A stretch of DNA of 64,000 bases, from NCBI GenBank assembly GCA_037074765.1, contig JBAMDO010000108.1, forward strand, positions 1-64,000. The letters run 5' to 3'. A program made the position numbers and the translations under genes. Positions 25,607 to 38,200 of this stretch are shown piece by piece (position 1 is the first letter of the stretch; every line of letters begins with the position of its first letter). The notes under the pieces were generated by a model, which worked only from the letters and a program-made list of their open reading frames with translations, did not search any database and was not told where the DNA came from. This DNA comes from Mansonella perstans (taxonomy: Eukaryota > Nematoda > Chromadorea > Rhabditida > Onchocercidae).

Positions 25607-26819
25607 TGCAATGGAATGAACATTTGGGTAGATGCAACCTCTTATAGCAGACTTAGAACATTCCAGCTTAGAACTTAGAACATTCCATATACCTATATGA
25701 CCTTTAGAAGTTAAGCAGAGGATGACTGTTTTAACTTTTCCTGACAATTGTATATAGGATTTTAAAGACCAAAAATTTTCTGACATATTGCTTGATTATA
25801 CCTAAAAAAGTGCCGACGGTTTGCAATTTTAGACAAAAAATTTACCAAATCATTCGTCTCACAAGCATTTTAATTTGAAACAACTGATACTAGAAAATTG
25901 CATTTTGATTTTTCAGAATTTTCCCGAAATTCCGGAACAAGGAAGAATATTGCCCTCCAGGATTTATGTTGGGTATATAATGAAAGGTACTGCCTTTGCT
26001 TAACTGTTTGTCGGAATTTTTTTTTTTTTTTTGGTATTTGCATGGTAAATGGAGCAGCTTCGCTTTCCCTGTTTTCTGATAAATTTGTTATATAATTTCC
26101 AGGGATAATTGTTACTTCTCCTTGAGTGAGAGTTTTAATATATGATGGACAAAAAATGGATCTAACCAAATCGATTTTCATTGCAGGTAGTTCGAACAAT
26201 CTTAATTAATCTCGGATTGTGTTCCGTGATTCCATCACAAATCCATTTATCAGGAACGTTGAATTGAATATCGACCACTTGCACCGGTAACACAAAAATT
26301 ACAGTCATTAAGAATAGGCTTAGTATTACTGAGTTTGATTTAATATTGGTGCTTGAATTTGTCGTTCAGTAGCACTCCTAGTTCTTGAGGCTATGGGCTC
26401 TTCTTGTTGATCTGGTTTGTCCATCGGGTTTTCAGAAGCTGTCAGTTGAGTTTCCAAACTTTCTTCAGTTGGTTACTTCCAAGGGGTAGAATGCATTTAT
26501 TGATCTAGTGAGAAGTTTCTCATTGGTCATCTATCTCAATTAATGTGCTTCTTTTTACTCTGTCTTTATCTTTTTGAGTTCCTTTATCCTTGCCAGTTTC
26601 ACAAACTTCAAGGCATTTCTGGTTCATCTGCTAATACGATTTCTTCCTACCTTAGTTGATGATTCTCTTTGTGTTTAGGATTTACGTGAGGCTTTCGGTG
26701 TTATATTTTCCTAAATCACTTCCTAATTTAGCTATCTTATTGTGTTCTTGCTCCTTCATGGCTTTGAAAACTACTTGGAAGTGGCTTGCGTTGCCGTTCA
26801 AAACTCGTTCCAAATAATC

Positions 26820-27190
26820 ATGTTATGATATGAATCTCCTTTGCACGTGTAAAAAGCTCTCAGTTGACAAATTTTCCACACTTTATATATGAACTGCTCT
26901 TGCTGTGAAACATGTGAATAGAGCGACTCATCTTTTGGTTACTCCAACTTCGATTTTGATAGAGAGCGGGTCAAAATAATCCAATCCGACTCTAGTGAAG
27001 ATCCTTGAATGTGTAAAGCTCGTATTTTAGAAGGATTCGGCATGGCTACTAGTTAAATAGCTTAGCTGTCGAACAACTCCGTTCAGCTTGCTATAACGCT
27101 CTTCACGTGCATTCGTCCTTTCAGTATGCAAAATTTGCGCCTCATTTCCGAAAAAACATGTGCAGCTCCGGCGTGTATAGTTTTTCATGT
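26820..27190 (-). pseudogene. Integrase remnant of the BEL/Pao element
   Basis: On the - strand 27,190-27,080 reads HVFSEMRRKFCILKGRMHVK, matching the zinc-binding region before the catalytic core of BEL/Pao integrases. 27,000-26,830 reads [20 protein letters not shown], then VTKR, a stop, and VALFTCFTARAVHI, which is the first part of the DDE core including the first catalytic Asp (GLDYF). At least three stops or shifts interrupt it. Confidence 0.8.
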
Positions 27191-27929
27191 TGTCGTAACT
27201 TCGCTAACCGCATTATGCCTCGGTAAGTGAATTGGATGTTTGCGTTCCTCATCTAGTTCCGAATTTTCCAGTTGACTGTGGTCTCCATAACTTCAGACCA
27301 TTGCAGTACAAATTCCACTCTTCCTTTTCTTCCTTGTTAAGTCCTTCCGTCTGCGCTCGTCCTATTAGCACCTATTTGGTTAATTTAAAATCCTCCGACG
27401 TCAGTTGTTTCACTTCTACCGATATCGGTTGTATCGATATCATCTTATACCTTGTTGTGAGTTTAATAAATTTAAGAGCCCGAATAGTGATTCTTACAAG
27501 CTGAACCACTTGCTGAAGCGACTTCAATCTATTAGCGAATACTGTGTTACGCCATTCGTTTGAGAGGCGACCTTTGCAACAATTCGTTCTTCCTTTTCTC
27601 TAAATTCTTTTGTTGATTGATATTGGCGTCATCTGCTTTCGGGTTATGTTAACCAGGATGGCCCTTTTCCCATAGCTTGTGTTGTCTAAGCTTTGCGTGA
27701 GAAAGTCCTTTAGTTGCTCTATTGACTGGATTATCTTCATTTTGTACATTCGGAAGAAAAAATTTACCTTTCGTATTTCTTCTGTCCGGTTTTGTATTAA
27801 TTTAGATAGTAATTTTGACCGACTTTTTAACGCTCATTTCGATTGCAATACTCTGATTTTTTCGAAATCCAATTGTTTTATAATATCTGAGAGCTCTATG
27901 GTCATCTTCAGTATCTCGATAGTGTCTGA

Positions 27930-28120
27930 TTCTTTATCGTTCGCCATTCTTCGTTATTGTCTTCATCGAGGATTTGATCCCAAGAATTATTTCTTCTCCA
28001 GAAGTTTTAGAAAAATAGTTTGAATCGGATCATTACGGATACCAAAAATCCTAAACGATCATATTGCGAAAGAACGAATTGCAGGAGACTTCGTTTGCTG
28101 AGTTCTTGTTCGATCCATGG
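27930..28120 (-). pseudogene. Reverse transcriptase / RNase H boundary remnant
   Basis: On the - strand, 28,069-28,010 reads [20 protein letters not shown] followed by a stop and NFWRRNNSWDQILDEDNNEEW. This segment after the RT core is characteristic of Pao/BEL polymerases. I could not locate the YxDD box by eye; the RT core further upstream is badly decayed. Confidence 0.8.
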
Positions 28121-29004
28121 TTTCAGCGTCACTTAATTGTATTTTTGTCGTTTATATCAATTATGCCCAACTACAGTTGATTTTGAATCGTTTCGTCGTA
28201 CCTTCAAAATGTCTGTTCACCGTTCCGTATCTTCTGATCAAGATTTTCAAACTTCCGAAGCATAGTCCATAATGGCTTTTTAGTTTATTCTTCGAGTCTT
28301 TCCAAGGCCAGCAAACTTGATGTCTCCGTCTTGTTTCGTTATACTTTTTTTAAATTGCTCAAGGGCTTGCTCATCATCGTTTTCGTTCAGTTGATCTGGA
28401 TACTCATCTGTTCTAACTTCCAGAAGTGCTGAATGTCTTCATGGCTCGTTATACTAGCCACACATGATTCGGCTGAGCTCATTGATACAGCATTTGCTTA
28501 GCGAATACTATTTCTGTAGCCATTTTTGGCAATCATTTTCCCAGTTTTGTTCTGAGTAACACGAATCCTGATTGCAGTTCTTGTGTTCCATCTAGTTTTA
28601 TGAACTTAAAGAAGTCTCTGACGTCAATGAATATTTCCTTCTAAGTTTCTTCCTTCCATTACATAACTGATGTTTTCTTCATCGACTGCAATCACTCCTA
28701 ATTTATTGGTGAGATAATTTATTATTACATTAAACTCACAAGTTATAACTGCCGTCCTTTTGATTCTCACACCAACTTATATTTTAGTTGCGTTGCATTT
28801 CTTTGGTAATTTTTTGCCGAATAAAGCAAAACTTAATCTCTCGTTTTTTGCGGTCTTTTTGTATAGTCTTTTTGCCAAATTAGTGAAATGAATGATAACT
28901 GGGACTCCATATAGACCCCATGTTATATAGCGCCAACGCTTTCGTTTGGAATTTGAGACCTATAGATTTATGAACTAATTTCCTTATACAGAAATAAGAT
29001 CCTT

Positions 29005-30285
29005 TTACCTTTTGACGATTTTTGTTGAGCTACTGTGCTCTTCATCACTGTTGGCTCCAACTTTTTCTCGCAAATTTTCAGTGTTAGTTTCTTTGCAATG
29101 ATTGGTACATAGCGCTGAATTATTTCTCTGCAATGAAAACATAATTTCTTTAGTTTTTGGCAATCCTTTGCCGTATGGCTCTTGTGTAAAGCAATTCAGG
29201 CATCGATTGCTTTGAAACGCTCCATCCATCGCTCTATTGTATGATTGATTTGACATTCATCATCTCCAATGATCCCCATTGCAAAATGAACGAGGTTTTT
29301 ACGTTTTATTATTTTTAGGTTATTTCCTTAAGTTTTTGATCATTTTATATGCTCCCCTCTGGTACTGCGTGAATTGCGACTCGACTTGACTCGGTTGATT
29401 TTCGTTGATACCCACCAAGCTTGCTTCCCGTACCTCTTTATTTCTTTGGATTAGATTCCTTCGAAATTAGTGATGGACAGGATTCCTATTTCCTTTTTTG
29501 TCGGTAAAGTTTTTTCAATATCCAAACTAGCAATCTATACTAATTTCGATGCTAGAATGTTCTAAATACTCACCCATTGCTTCTTGTCGAAACGTTTTTT
29601 CCATCGTTTCGGCGCTTCTCGATCATGTCTTTTATGGAGTATAACTCATTGTAGAGCGACTTTTTTATGGCAAAAAATTCCCAAATTTCTCGATCGGAAC
29701 TCATCTCATAACGTCGTAGTTGTCTGGAGCCTTATCTTGTAGAACGTTGCCTCTGAAGAAAAGATTAGATAGTTCAGTTTTTGAATATTAAGTATCTTTT
29801 AAAAATGCACTGCGGCATCAAAGCCGTTCCAGAATTCTCTCCATAATTTCCGGTCACTAGTGAATATTGATAATGGTAATTGTGGTAAATTTACTCTCTG
29901 GTGGGATGTTTCGGATGACTCTTTTGTTGAATTGGTTCGTTACTTGTCTTGCTTTAGTTTAGCCGTTGTAACGCCAGCTTGAACTTATCCATATACATAT
30001 CTAGAGTTGTAACAACTTCTTGACCGTCATTTATTAAATTTAAAAGGCCTCCATCATCGTCGACCATTCCTGCATATTTACCTTCTTTTTGTGCATATTA
30101 CTTTGTTTCTGGATATACTCCAATCATTGTTTGTTGGTTGATTTAAATGTATCAGCATAGAATTTCATACACCTTATTTTTCTTCTATGTCCTCCTCCGG
30201 AATTCGAATTGCTAACGCTTTTGCTTCACTAACAAATTGTTAGGAGACATTAGATGCATTGTCTAACTTCTTCAAGACAGCATTT
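29005..30285 (-). pseudogene. gag remnant with CCHC zinc knuckle
   Basis: Starting beside the right LTR, the - strand reads VLKKLDNASNVS, a stop, then QFVSEAKALAIRIPEEDIEE (30,285-30,180). Further on comes GGLLNLINDGQEVVTTLDMY…MDKFKLALQRL (about 30,060-29,955). At 29,205-29,110 the frame CLNCFT continues, after a one-base shift, as SHTAKDC and then KKLCFHC, i.e. a C-x2-C…H-x4-C knuckle followed by a second Cys pair. Order and content fit the nucleocapsid part of a BEL/Pao gag; the gene is dead. Confidence 0.8.
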
Positions 30286-30742
30286 TCAACTATGACTTAT
30301 AATTGCGGATTTAAGATGTTGCTATCCAATGTTAACACTAATATATTATTATTGTTGTTGATAATACTAAGAATGCATTTTATTTTGCTGATAATATTGA
30401 AATGTATCGGAACAGCGATGCAAATATGACACAAACTAATGAGAAGTAAATAATTAGTTTAATTAAACTAGATATTTAATTAATGTAACTATTATTGTGT
30501 GCTAGAAATTATGATGCTAATTTTTTATTTTTTGTCATTTCATTGCAAGAGAGAAGAAAAAGGAGGGAGAGACATCTTCATTGTATTGTCCGAAGCAATT
30601 ATAAAGTTTTAGTGCTTAACCAAATTTAAATTAAGTTTTAATTGGCAGGACTCTCCAAAAAAACTAAAAAAGTGTTTACTGCCATGATTTGACCATTCTG
30701 TGCTTAATTGCAAAGTTAGTATGACAGTGGAAAGGGCTCAAA
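30280..30742 (-). repeat. Right (5') LTR of the BEL/Pao element
   Basis: Partner of 25,130-25,606. The gag remnant begins at its inner (left) edge, which fixes this as the 5' LTR of a - strand element. I could not identify the primer binding site or a target-site duplication. Confidence 0.85.
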
Positions 30743-31018
30743 TGGAATTTTGAAAACTACAAACTCAAAATAAATAAACAGATTATAAGGCCTAGGATAG
30801 TGCAAGTTGTTGCGCTAACTTGTTTAAGTTGGAAGATTATTATAAAAACTGTCAAAGTGACGGTGAAGACGGCAGTGACCGAAGTTATCACTTTAGAACG
30901 AATGACCGCGCAAGGGTCACTCACTAAGCTATTTAAGAATGATGTAATTATTTTGGACAAGTTTAGGGTTCATTTTAAAAGTTATGAACCATTCAAGTTA
31001 AAAATACAGTTTCATTAA
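30725..31018 (+). other. Open frame at the right edge of the retrotransposon, unknown
   Basis: About 97 codons are open on the + strand from the end of the right LTR (…VKTAVTEVITLERMTAQGS…) to TAA at 31,018. The - strand is also open over 30,960-30,757 and would encode two hydrophobic segments. Codons here are richer in G+C than the surroundings. Neither frame has a good ATG context or splice sites. It may be a scrap of the insertion target or of another element. Confidence 0.2.
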
Positions 31019-32009
31019 TTCCAATGTTTTTATTAATTGAAATTTTTATTCTTATTAATAAAAAATAAGAGTTTTATTTAGTAAAATTACGGCATGAAGC
31101 AATTTAACGCCCGTAAAAATGTAAAGTGCGGCGAAATGTGAAAGAAAAATCTGTGGATTGTGACAGATGCATCTCCATCCATGTTTTACAGACTAGGCAC
31201 AATATGAAAAAAAATTTGTCAATATAAATTTTAAAATATTCAAAATGAAATTAATGAGCAGTTAATTACTTATCGGTTGTCAATAACCCAATTTTCATAA
31301 GATCGTTAGTTATGAATCGAATATCAGTGGTATCATATCCGATTAGATCAATAAAAAAAAATCTCTATTCATCTATCTATAGTACTGTGTTATCAGTGAA
31401 TTTTAAAATAATAATAGAAATTGGATTTACTAGTTTTATTTTTCAGTTGTAGATCAATCGATCTACAATTGAAAATTTTTTTTTTTACTTTAAATTACTA
31501 TGTAATAAAATAAATAATCTATGGTGATTAACCGTGTTTCAGCTAATACAAAAGTGATATACGAAGTAAATTAGAATTGTAAATAAAAGATAATCAGAAG
31601 TTAGTTATCTAGTTATCATGCATTTCAGATAATACTTAAACGATTGTTGATTATAAAATTGAATACTATATGTAATAATTAGGAATATAATAAAGAGATG
31701 AACTGCTCGATCACTTTTATGGTAAATTGTAATATTTTAAGAATGAATTGTTCGATCATATGAATATAGGGTAGCCGATAACACTGTGTATACGATATGA
31801 TCGTAAAGATTGTTTCGACTATAAAATTTAAAAAAAAAAAGAAGTGAAGATTGTTTCGACTATAAAAGCTTTAAAGAAATGAAAAAAAGTAGAAAATGTT
31901 TAGAAAAATATGGGGAACAATCAATTTTAATTAATTGTTGGTGATGATAAATTATCACTAGATATAATAAGCAATTTAACAATTAATCTTACATCGTTAG
32001 ATTACGTTG

Positions 32010-32396
32010 ATGAAAATACTTGTAAACTTACAGTCTGAATATTCACCTTTTACACCTTTCAAATATATTTTTTGGAGAAAAATTTTAGAAAAAGAGCAAG
32101 AAATATTTATTGCTAACGTTTTCTTCATATTTAAAACTTTTTTAAATCTCTTGGGTTTTTTTTTACATTCTCTCATTTCCATCTTCTACTTTAATTTTTC
32201 GGAATTCCTTTCATTTTCTTTTCTTATCTTTCTTAGTTTTTCAAACTTCTTTCATTTTCTTTTCTTTTTTCTTCTTTTTAGCATACATAACTGCTGTGAC
32301 AGCGAAAGTTATAGAAATTTATGTTATTTAAATTTTAAGGTCATTGAACTTTTTAAAGTTTATAATGAATCCAAAGAAGGCTTATTTGCCCTTTGA
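32010..32396 (+). other. 128-codon open frame, possibly two exons around a polypyrimidine tract
   Basis: ATG at 32,010 opens 128 codons, the longest frame outside repeats and recognised genes. Its middle is a long Phe/Leu/Ser-rich stretch produced by a T-rich tract that ends in an ideal acceptor, tttcttctttttag (32,280). So the more likely reading is an intron or chance rather than a membrane protein. The part after the acceptor (…NCCDSESYRNLCYLNFKVIE…) has normal composition. The - strand 32,182-31,997 also has a true-ATG 61-codon frame. Confidence 0.2.
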
Positions 32397-33124
32397 ACGA
32401 ATTATTAAATATTGAATCATTTTTTCTAAATAATTTTTTTGCAGCTCAAATAAAATTCACTACAAATAAACGTTCAGTATGTAACTTTTCATAATTATTA
32501 ATTCAAATTTAAAAGAAAAAACGAGAAGCTGCCGAGAATTTATCGGTAAAAGTAAAAATTAAAAATTAAATTAGCATAAGTAAACTCTTGAATAACGAAT
32601 AAAAAAATAAAATAATTATAGAAATAAAAATTTCAAGTGCATGTTTAGTTTTTTGAAACTATTTATATAAAATAATATTTGTTGCTTTTTTCAGCTTATC
32701 AGTTAATTTTTTGTCATTTTCTAAGAATATCATGATCAACTATTTTTAAAAATGATTTGTTAATTGCATTTTGCAAACTTATTTCAATTTTTAACTTTTC
32801 TTTCTGAATGCAATTTTTTTTTTTGCTTACTAGAAAATTTATTGTGATTTTTGCAGTGATTATTATCGATAAATATTAAAGGAGCATTATGTAATATTGC
32901 AATAAGAAGAATTTAATTTCTTTTTCTCTATGCAATATTGAGTTGTATATTTGATTTGATGAAAGTTTTTTTTTAACTGTTTCAGCGAGGTCCCCTATTG
33001 AATTGTATGTGACGGTTAGTAGGAGTTTTTCCGATAAAGATTTTACTGATCATGGCCTTATCACATTATAAGTAACTGATAATTAGCTTATACATAATAG
33101 AAGTGGTTTACAAAAGTCTCACAG

Positions 33125-33215
33125 TTGACATCTAAGACTTTTGCAATGTTCCAACAGTAGCATCTAAGGCCTTTACAATATTCCAGTAATTGCATCTAAG
33201 ATCTTTAAAAATAAA
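33125..33215. repeat. Tandem repeat, ~34 bp unit, about 3 copies
   Basis: Copies of gcatctaaggcctttacaat with attccagtaatt spacers, diverged. No gene. Confidence 0.55.
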
Positions 33216-34646
33216 GTCATTTCAATTCAAATTTAGAGCTATACGCAGAAGTTTCTTGGCTTAATTATACTGTGCAGCATTTTAATTAAATTAATAAACT
33301 GGTCGGTTAATTTAAGTTTCTTGAACTTTTATTTTTTATTGTAATGAACTATTTCAGAAATATTTTGAAAGTATTTCGATTTCATATAATTTATCTGATA
33401 AATTGTGATATCACAATTACTCATTTGCATTTGATCATTATCATTTTTATGAAATAATCAATCATCTGAATATAACTGAGTGCAAATAATTGGAAAGATT
33501 AAAATGTTAAAATTATTCCCTTCGTATCCTTCAACTGATAAAAATTGTTCGGAAAAGATTGTGTGAAGAAAGGTTGAAAAGGATAGCAAACGAAGCAAAC
33601 GAAACGAAGAAATTTTAACGACCCAAAAATCTCATTACTGTTTACAATTTGCCCCTATGCCGAATTCCTGGATTGTCTTATTGTCTTATCTTTATCTTAA
33701 AATTTTTCACCGTCTCTGTTTCATTTTAAAATTATCCATTTTAATCATAATTCTCTCTCTTTCTTTTTTCTCTCCTTCTGTCTCTGTGGAGGAGGAGAAA
33801 AAAGACTTTCTCCGTACTTGAAACTATTCTTCTATTTGTTCCTGCTAAAAAAAAAATTTCACATATTAAATTTTAAGTTTTATATTTTTTATAAAACTAA
33901 ATTTCATTAATACATTTTTTCTTTTTAATCTAGATGATTAGGAAGGAATTGTTTATTCATTTTAATGATAAAAGATAAATATACCATCATATACAGCAGT
34001 AATATATGAATCAGTTTGATATGTAAACAAATGCACACTTATAGTGAAAGAAAGGTCAATAAAAGAAGCAAAATGACATACTTCAATTTGACAAAAATAA
34101 TTTTTCAGATTAAATTTTTTTCAAATGGCAAAATTTTATACCTAAAAAAAAAAAAACAATCATATATGAACATTTAGAAATGCTAATGGTCCAAAGAGCG
34201 GAAAATTGATAAGGCGCAATTGTTTGAAAAGATTTCATTCTTGTTTTCATTTTTTAAAAAATTTCTTCACAATTATAATTGCAAAACTTTTAAAAGATTG
34301 AAATTAAAAAAAACTGGATTTTTTTTAAACTATTTAACAATAGAGATAATAAAAGAATTTTATCTGATTTATCTATTTATGGCTTAATCTTTTATACTTG
34401 TCTGTCTTATTAATTTTGTGATATTGCTGGATGGAGAATAAGTTAGTTCATAACGCATTTCTTCTCATTTTATAAAATAGACTTGAAATATTACAATTGC
34501 AATGAACTTTTGAAGTCAGTTTGAAGCTTCGAAGTATCTTTTAAAAATAAATCCTGAAATAATTGATTTCAATGACTATATAGAATTCCATCGATCAACT
34601 TAATTTTCTCATTAGTGATCGATTTCAAAATTTCTGCTCAGAGTGA

Positions 34647-34769
34647 GTTTCTTAGGAGCAGAAATTGGAGGTATTTGTGGAAATAAAATAACTACAAGTT
34701 CTGAGTTGAAAAAAGAAACAGTGAAGACGGAAATCATTAAAAAGTTAAAATGTCAAAAATTAAAGTTGG
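34647..34769 (+). other. Ambiguous exon candidate, open on both strands
   Basis: After the acceptor-like tttctgctcag, the + strand reads VSFLGAEIGGICGNKITTSS then a Lys-rich tail to TAG. On the - strand an even better acceptor (tttcttttttcaactcag) is followed by LVVILFPQIPPISAPKKLTL…. I cannot choose between them, and both may be chance. Confidence 0.2.
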
Positions 34770-35182
34770 CATAGCCATCCTAAAACTGAGCGTATCTACT
34801 TAAGCGTTCAATCTAAATCACTGGTTAAATATAACTCCAATAATTTTGCATCTTTTGTAAATTGTCTAATTTTTATGCTTCTTCAATATAAAGTTACTGT
34901 GAAAAGTATTAATTGTGTCATTTTAAAATTATAGAAAACTTCAAATTCCTCTTTTGGAAATTTTGCTAAAAGGATTTGCAAAGTTTCACTTTTTTTTTCG
35001 CTTCATTAATTTAATGCTGCCGAATTAATCTATTCCTTTAATTTATTGATAATTTAATTATTCTTTTCGAACAAATTATTTTAATTTGATAGTTTAGATA
35101 AGTAAGCATTAACTGGTAAGCCTAAAAAGAGTAAATATTTGAAAATTAATAATTTTGAGAATTGAAATGATAAAATTTATAA

Positions 35183-35262
35183 CAGACACATACACACACC
35201 ACAAACGCACTTACACATACGTACACGCATGCATACATACAAACCCATACATATACACGACA
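35183..35262. repeat. CA / CATA-rich microsatellite
   Basis: Interrupted acacatacacacaccacaaa through catacatacaaacccatac. No coding signal. Confidence 0.6.
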
Positions 35263-38200
35263 TTTCGATCATGTTGAATGCTTTTATAATCGATGATGAC
35301 ACATCATTCGATTTGTGTCAAATGAATTTTAGTTATTCGATTTCTTACAAAAAGCACTGAAATTCATTAATTTACATTGAGTTCTACATATAAGCTGAAC
35401 CAGAGTTGAAATTTGAAATGTAACTTTTATTTTAATTCAATGTCATTCATTAATTATGTCATTTAATACAATTATCGAACAATTTCGCTTTGTTTTTCTT
35501 CTTTCGAAGTTAAAGTATTTTACATTACATCACAAAAAAGGAACACTTTTAATTATATAAATTAGCAGAATTTATATTTATATGTAATCCGGTTTAAATG
35601 AGCTAATTGTAATAAAAATTCGAAATCTGTTTTCGAAATGCTTAGATAATATTCACTTAATTAAAAAAATAACCTGGACAGTAAAATTGATCAATTTTCT
35701 TTTTTACTTAATTTTCAAAATTTTGATAAGTCATTAAACAAACTCATTTGTTTTGTTTTTTTTTTTTTTTTTTTTTTTTTGCGTGTGTTTGTGCCTTTAT
35801 TTTTTAACTCATCTTTTTCATAATCTCTAGTTTGGTGAGTAAATTCCTTTTAAAAAAAATGAACTTCTAAATTATTGAGTTAATCGTTTTCCTGAGAAAA
35901 TTTTTCAAAATTTTAATAATAACTGGCCCAATTTCTTTCAACATTTTTTTACATGTGATTTTTTTTCATTTTCTGATTTATGTGATTTACATTTGTGATT
36001 TGTGAAAACTTTGTTCGATTTAAGTTGAAAATTTTTTTCAGGCAACAATTAATTATGTTAATTGGGTGAACAATTAGTATTACCATCTTGTTTATCTTTA
36101 CTGTTTATTTATTGTTATTTACATTGCTCTATTTGTTGTTCTTCTATTCGTTTTCATTCATAAATTTTTATCGTTATAGAAGACTTTTTTCTTCTTCAAA
36201 GGATAAATTATTTTTGAAAAAATCCAAAAATTTTTTATTACTAACATTTTATTTCTTTTCTTTTCAAACAAAAGAAACAAAAAAACATGGGAATCGTATT
36301 AGTAATTTTTTATTTGGAATTTATGGGAAAATTCAAAATTTTGAATTTTTCTTCTTTTATTTTTTCGAAATGAAAAGATGAAATAATTATTGATAAGGAA
36401 ATTTGGTGTACAGTAAAAATTTTTAATTTTTTTTTTGTGTTTCAATTTATATTTCAGAAATGTGTATTGATGAAGTTGCATTATTGGAAATACTTAAATA
36501 TCTATTACACATCTAAACATATTTCATTTGGATAACAAATTTCAGATTATAAAATCTTACTTAATATTTAAATTTATGCGATTATTTTATGACAAATTTT
36601 TTCGTTTTATTTAAATTGATTAAAAGAAAATTTTTGGAAGAAAATTTCCAAAAATTTTGAATTATTTGTCTATCTATACTAACGAAGAATGAATAAGTGA
36701 TGAGATTTCATTCAAAGTTCGGTCAAAGATTAAAACTTTCATGATGATCATTATTAGATCATTATAAAAAGATACATTATAAGTTTAACCATCACAATTA
36801 TGATATGCTTTATCGATTTTAATGATCATCTACTGCAGTTCACATCATAAAAGCTGTCATTTCATCATTATAATGAATTACCAACCGTATAATTGCGTTG
36901 ACAATAAAATTTGGTTCAAATTTCAAATAGAAGAAATAAAAATTGTTTACCAGTGAAACTACTTTAAGTGACAAGTGACCATAAGTCCATTTCTTAGTTC
37001 TATCCAAAAAAAACAGAGCAATGCTAAGAATTTATTTAAAATACTTTTTTTTACTCAATAAATTTTAACTAAATAATAAAAATGAAATTGGTCTAAATTT
37101 TAAAAATTTTCAACTTTTAATTATTTCAATCAAGCAAAAACAAAAAAATAAGGCAACAAGCGAACAATTCGTTACTTTAATTTTTTCCTTTCTGTTACTA
37201 ATTTAAATTTAAAACTAATAATTTTTTTAAGCAATAAAAAAACAAAAAAAAAATAAAAGTTGGAAGATTTTTTTTAAAAAATAAAGATTTTTTAAAAATT
37301 GTTTAAAAAAGGAAATACACGAAGTAGAGATATCTTTTTGGTTCAGAGTTTTTTTTTCGATTATTTTTATGATAAGGCAATAATGTTAGAAATGAACAAA
37401 ATCCATTAGATATTATTGGTCATTTTCACTTGTCACTTTCTTTTAGATGACAATTTAGGTGAAACCGTTTTTGTTTTAATTAAATTTCTTTGTACTTTTC
37501 ACTTCAATCCCTTTAATCACCCATCTTAGATACAAATTCATACTTTTCAAAGATGGTATTCAATTGTTAAACAGAATTCGATGTTTTTAATTAAAAACAG
37601 AAATGGTTTCACCCAAATTCATAGCATTTAAGGTTGTCACAATTTTTTATGTGTCACTAATTTATTAATCTAAATTTAAAAAAAACAAATAAATAAAACA
37701 ATGAAATAATTAAGTGTTAATCTTGATTATCTTTTGTTAAATAAATTTTAATTTTGATCCGTAAAATCCATAATAGTTTTGTAAAATGTAAATTATTCTC
37801 TTACAAAATATTGGCTGGTACGTTATTGTTTACAAAATTTATCGAAATACTGATTAAAAAATTACGACAATTTGCATAAGAAATATTAAAAAAAAATGAA
37901 ATTTATCAAATTTTGGCAAACAATTGCATTTTTTTAAATTTAACTCTGATTTTAATGAATTTGAAATTCAAGTTATCCCTGTTCGTTTAAAGCATCGCAA
38001 ACTGTAAACTTGGCAATTCATTCTTAAAACATTTTTCAAAACAAAAGTGTTAATTATTAATCAGACTTTATAACTGCGCAATGAATACTAAAAACCATTC
38101 AGGCTCCCTTTTATTGAACATTTTCTCTGCTCATGGCTCATTTGTCATTAACATTTATTACCAGGAGTCCGAAATTTTATTAAACAATCTTTTAGCTAAA

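Larger units (their letters stand above)
25128..30745 (-). mobile_element. Degenerate BEL/Pao LTR retrotransposon
   Basis: Two direct repeats of about 470 bp flank about 4.7 kb of internal DNA that is distinctly less A+T-rich than its surroundings. Read on the - strand the internal region gives, in order, gag remnants, a CCHC zinc knuckle, an RT/RNase H segment with the BEL/Pao hallmark SQYDxLGFLVxVMIRFK, a zinc-binding integrase segment, and the integrase core around [10 protein letters not shown]. Every part is broken by stops and frameshifts and the LTRs differ by many substitutions, so this is an old, dead copy. The + strand ORFs in this span (for example 27,232-27,504 and 27,679-28,023) are antisense shadows. 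Boundaries are accurate only to about 10-20 bp. Confidence 0.9.

Noticed and set aside
25870..26199. - strand ORF of 109 codons near the 3' end of the retroelement as a separate gene or env-like ORF
   Set aside because: It lies between the integrase and the 3' LTR and may be a tail of the element, but no motif supports an assignment and the reading includes a poly-Lys run from a T tract.
27232..28023. Two + strand ORFs of 90 and 114 codons
   Set aside because: Antisense to the recognisable integrase/RT remnants of the - strand BEL/Pao element.
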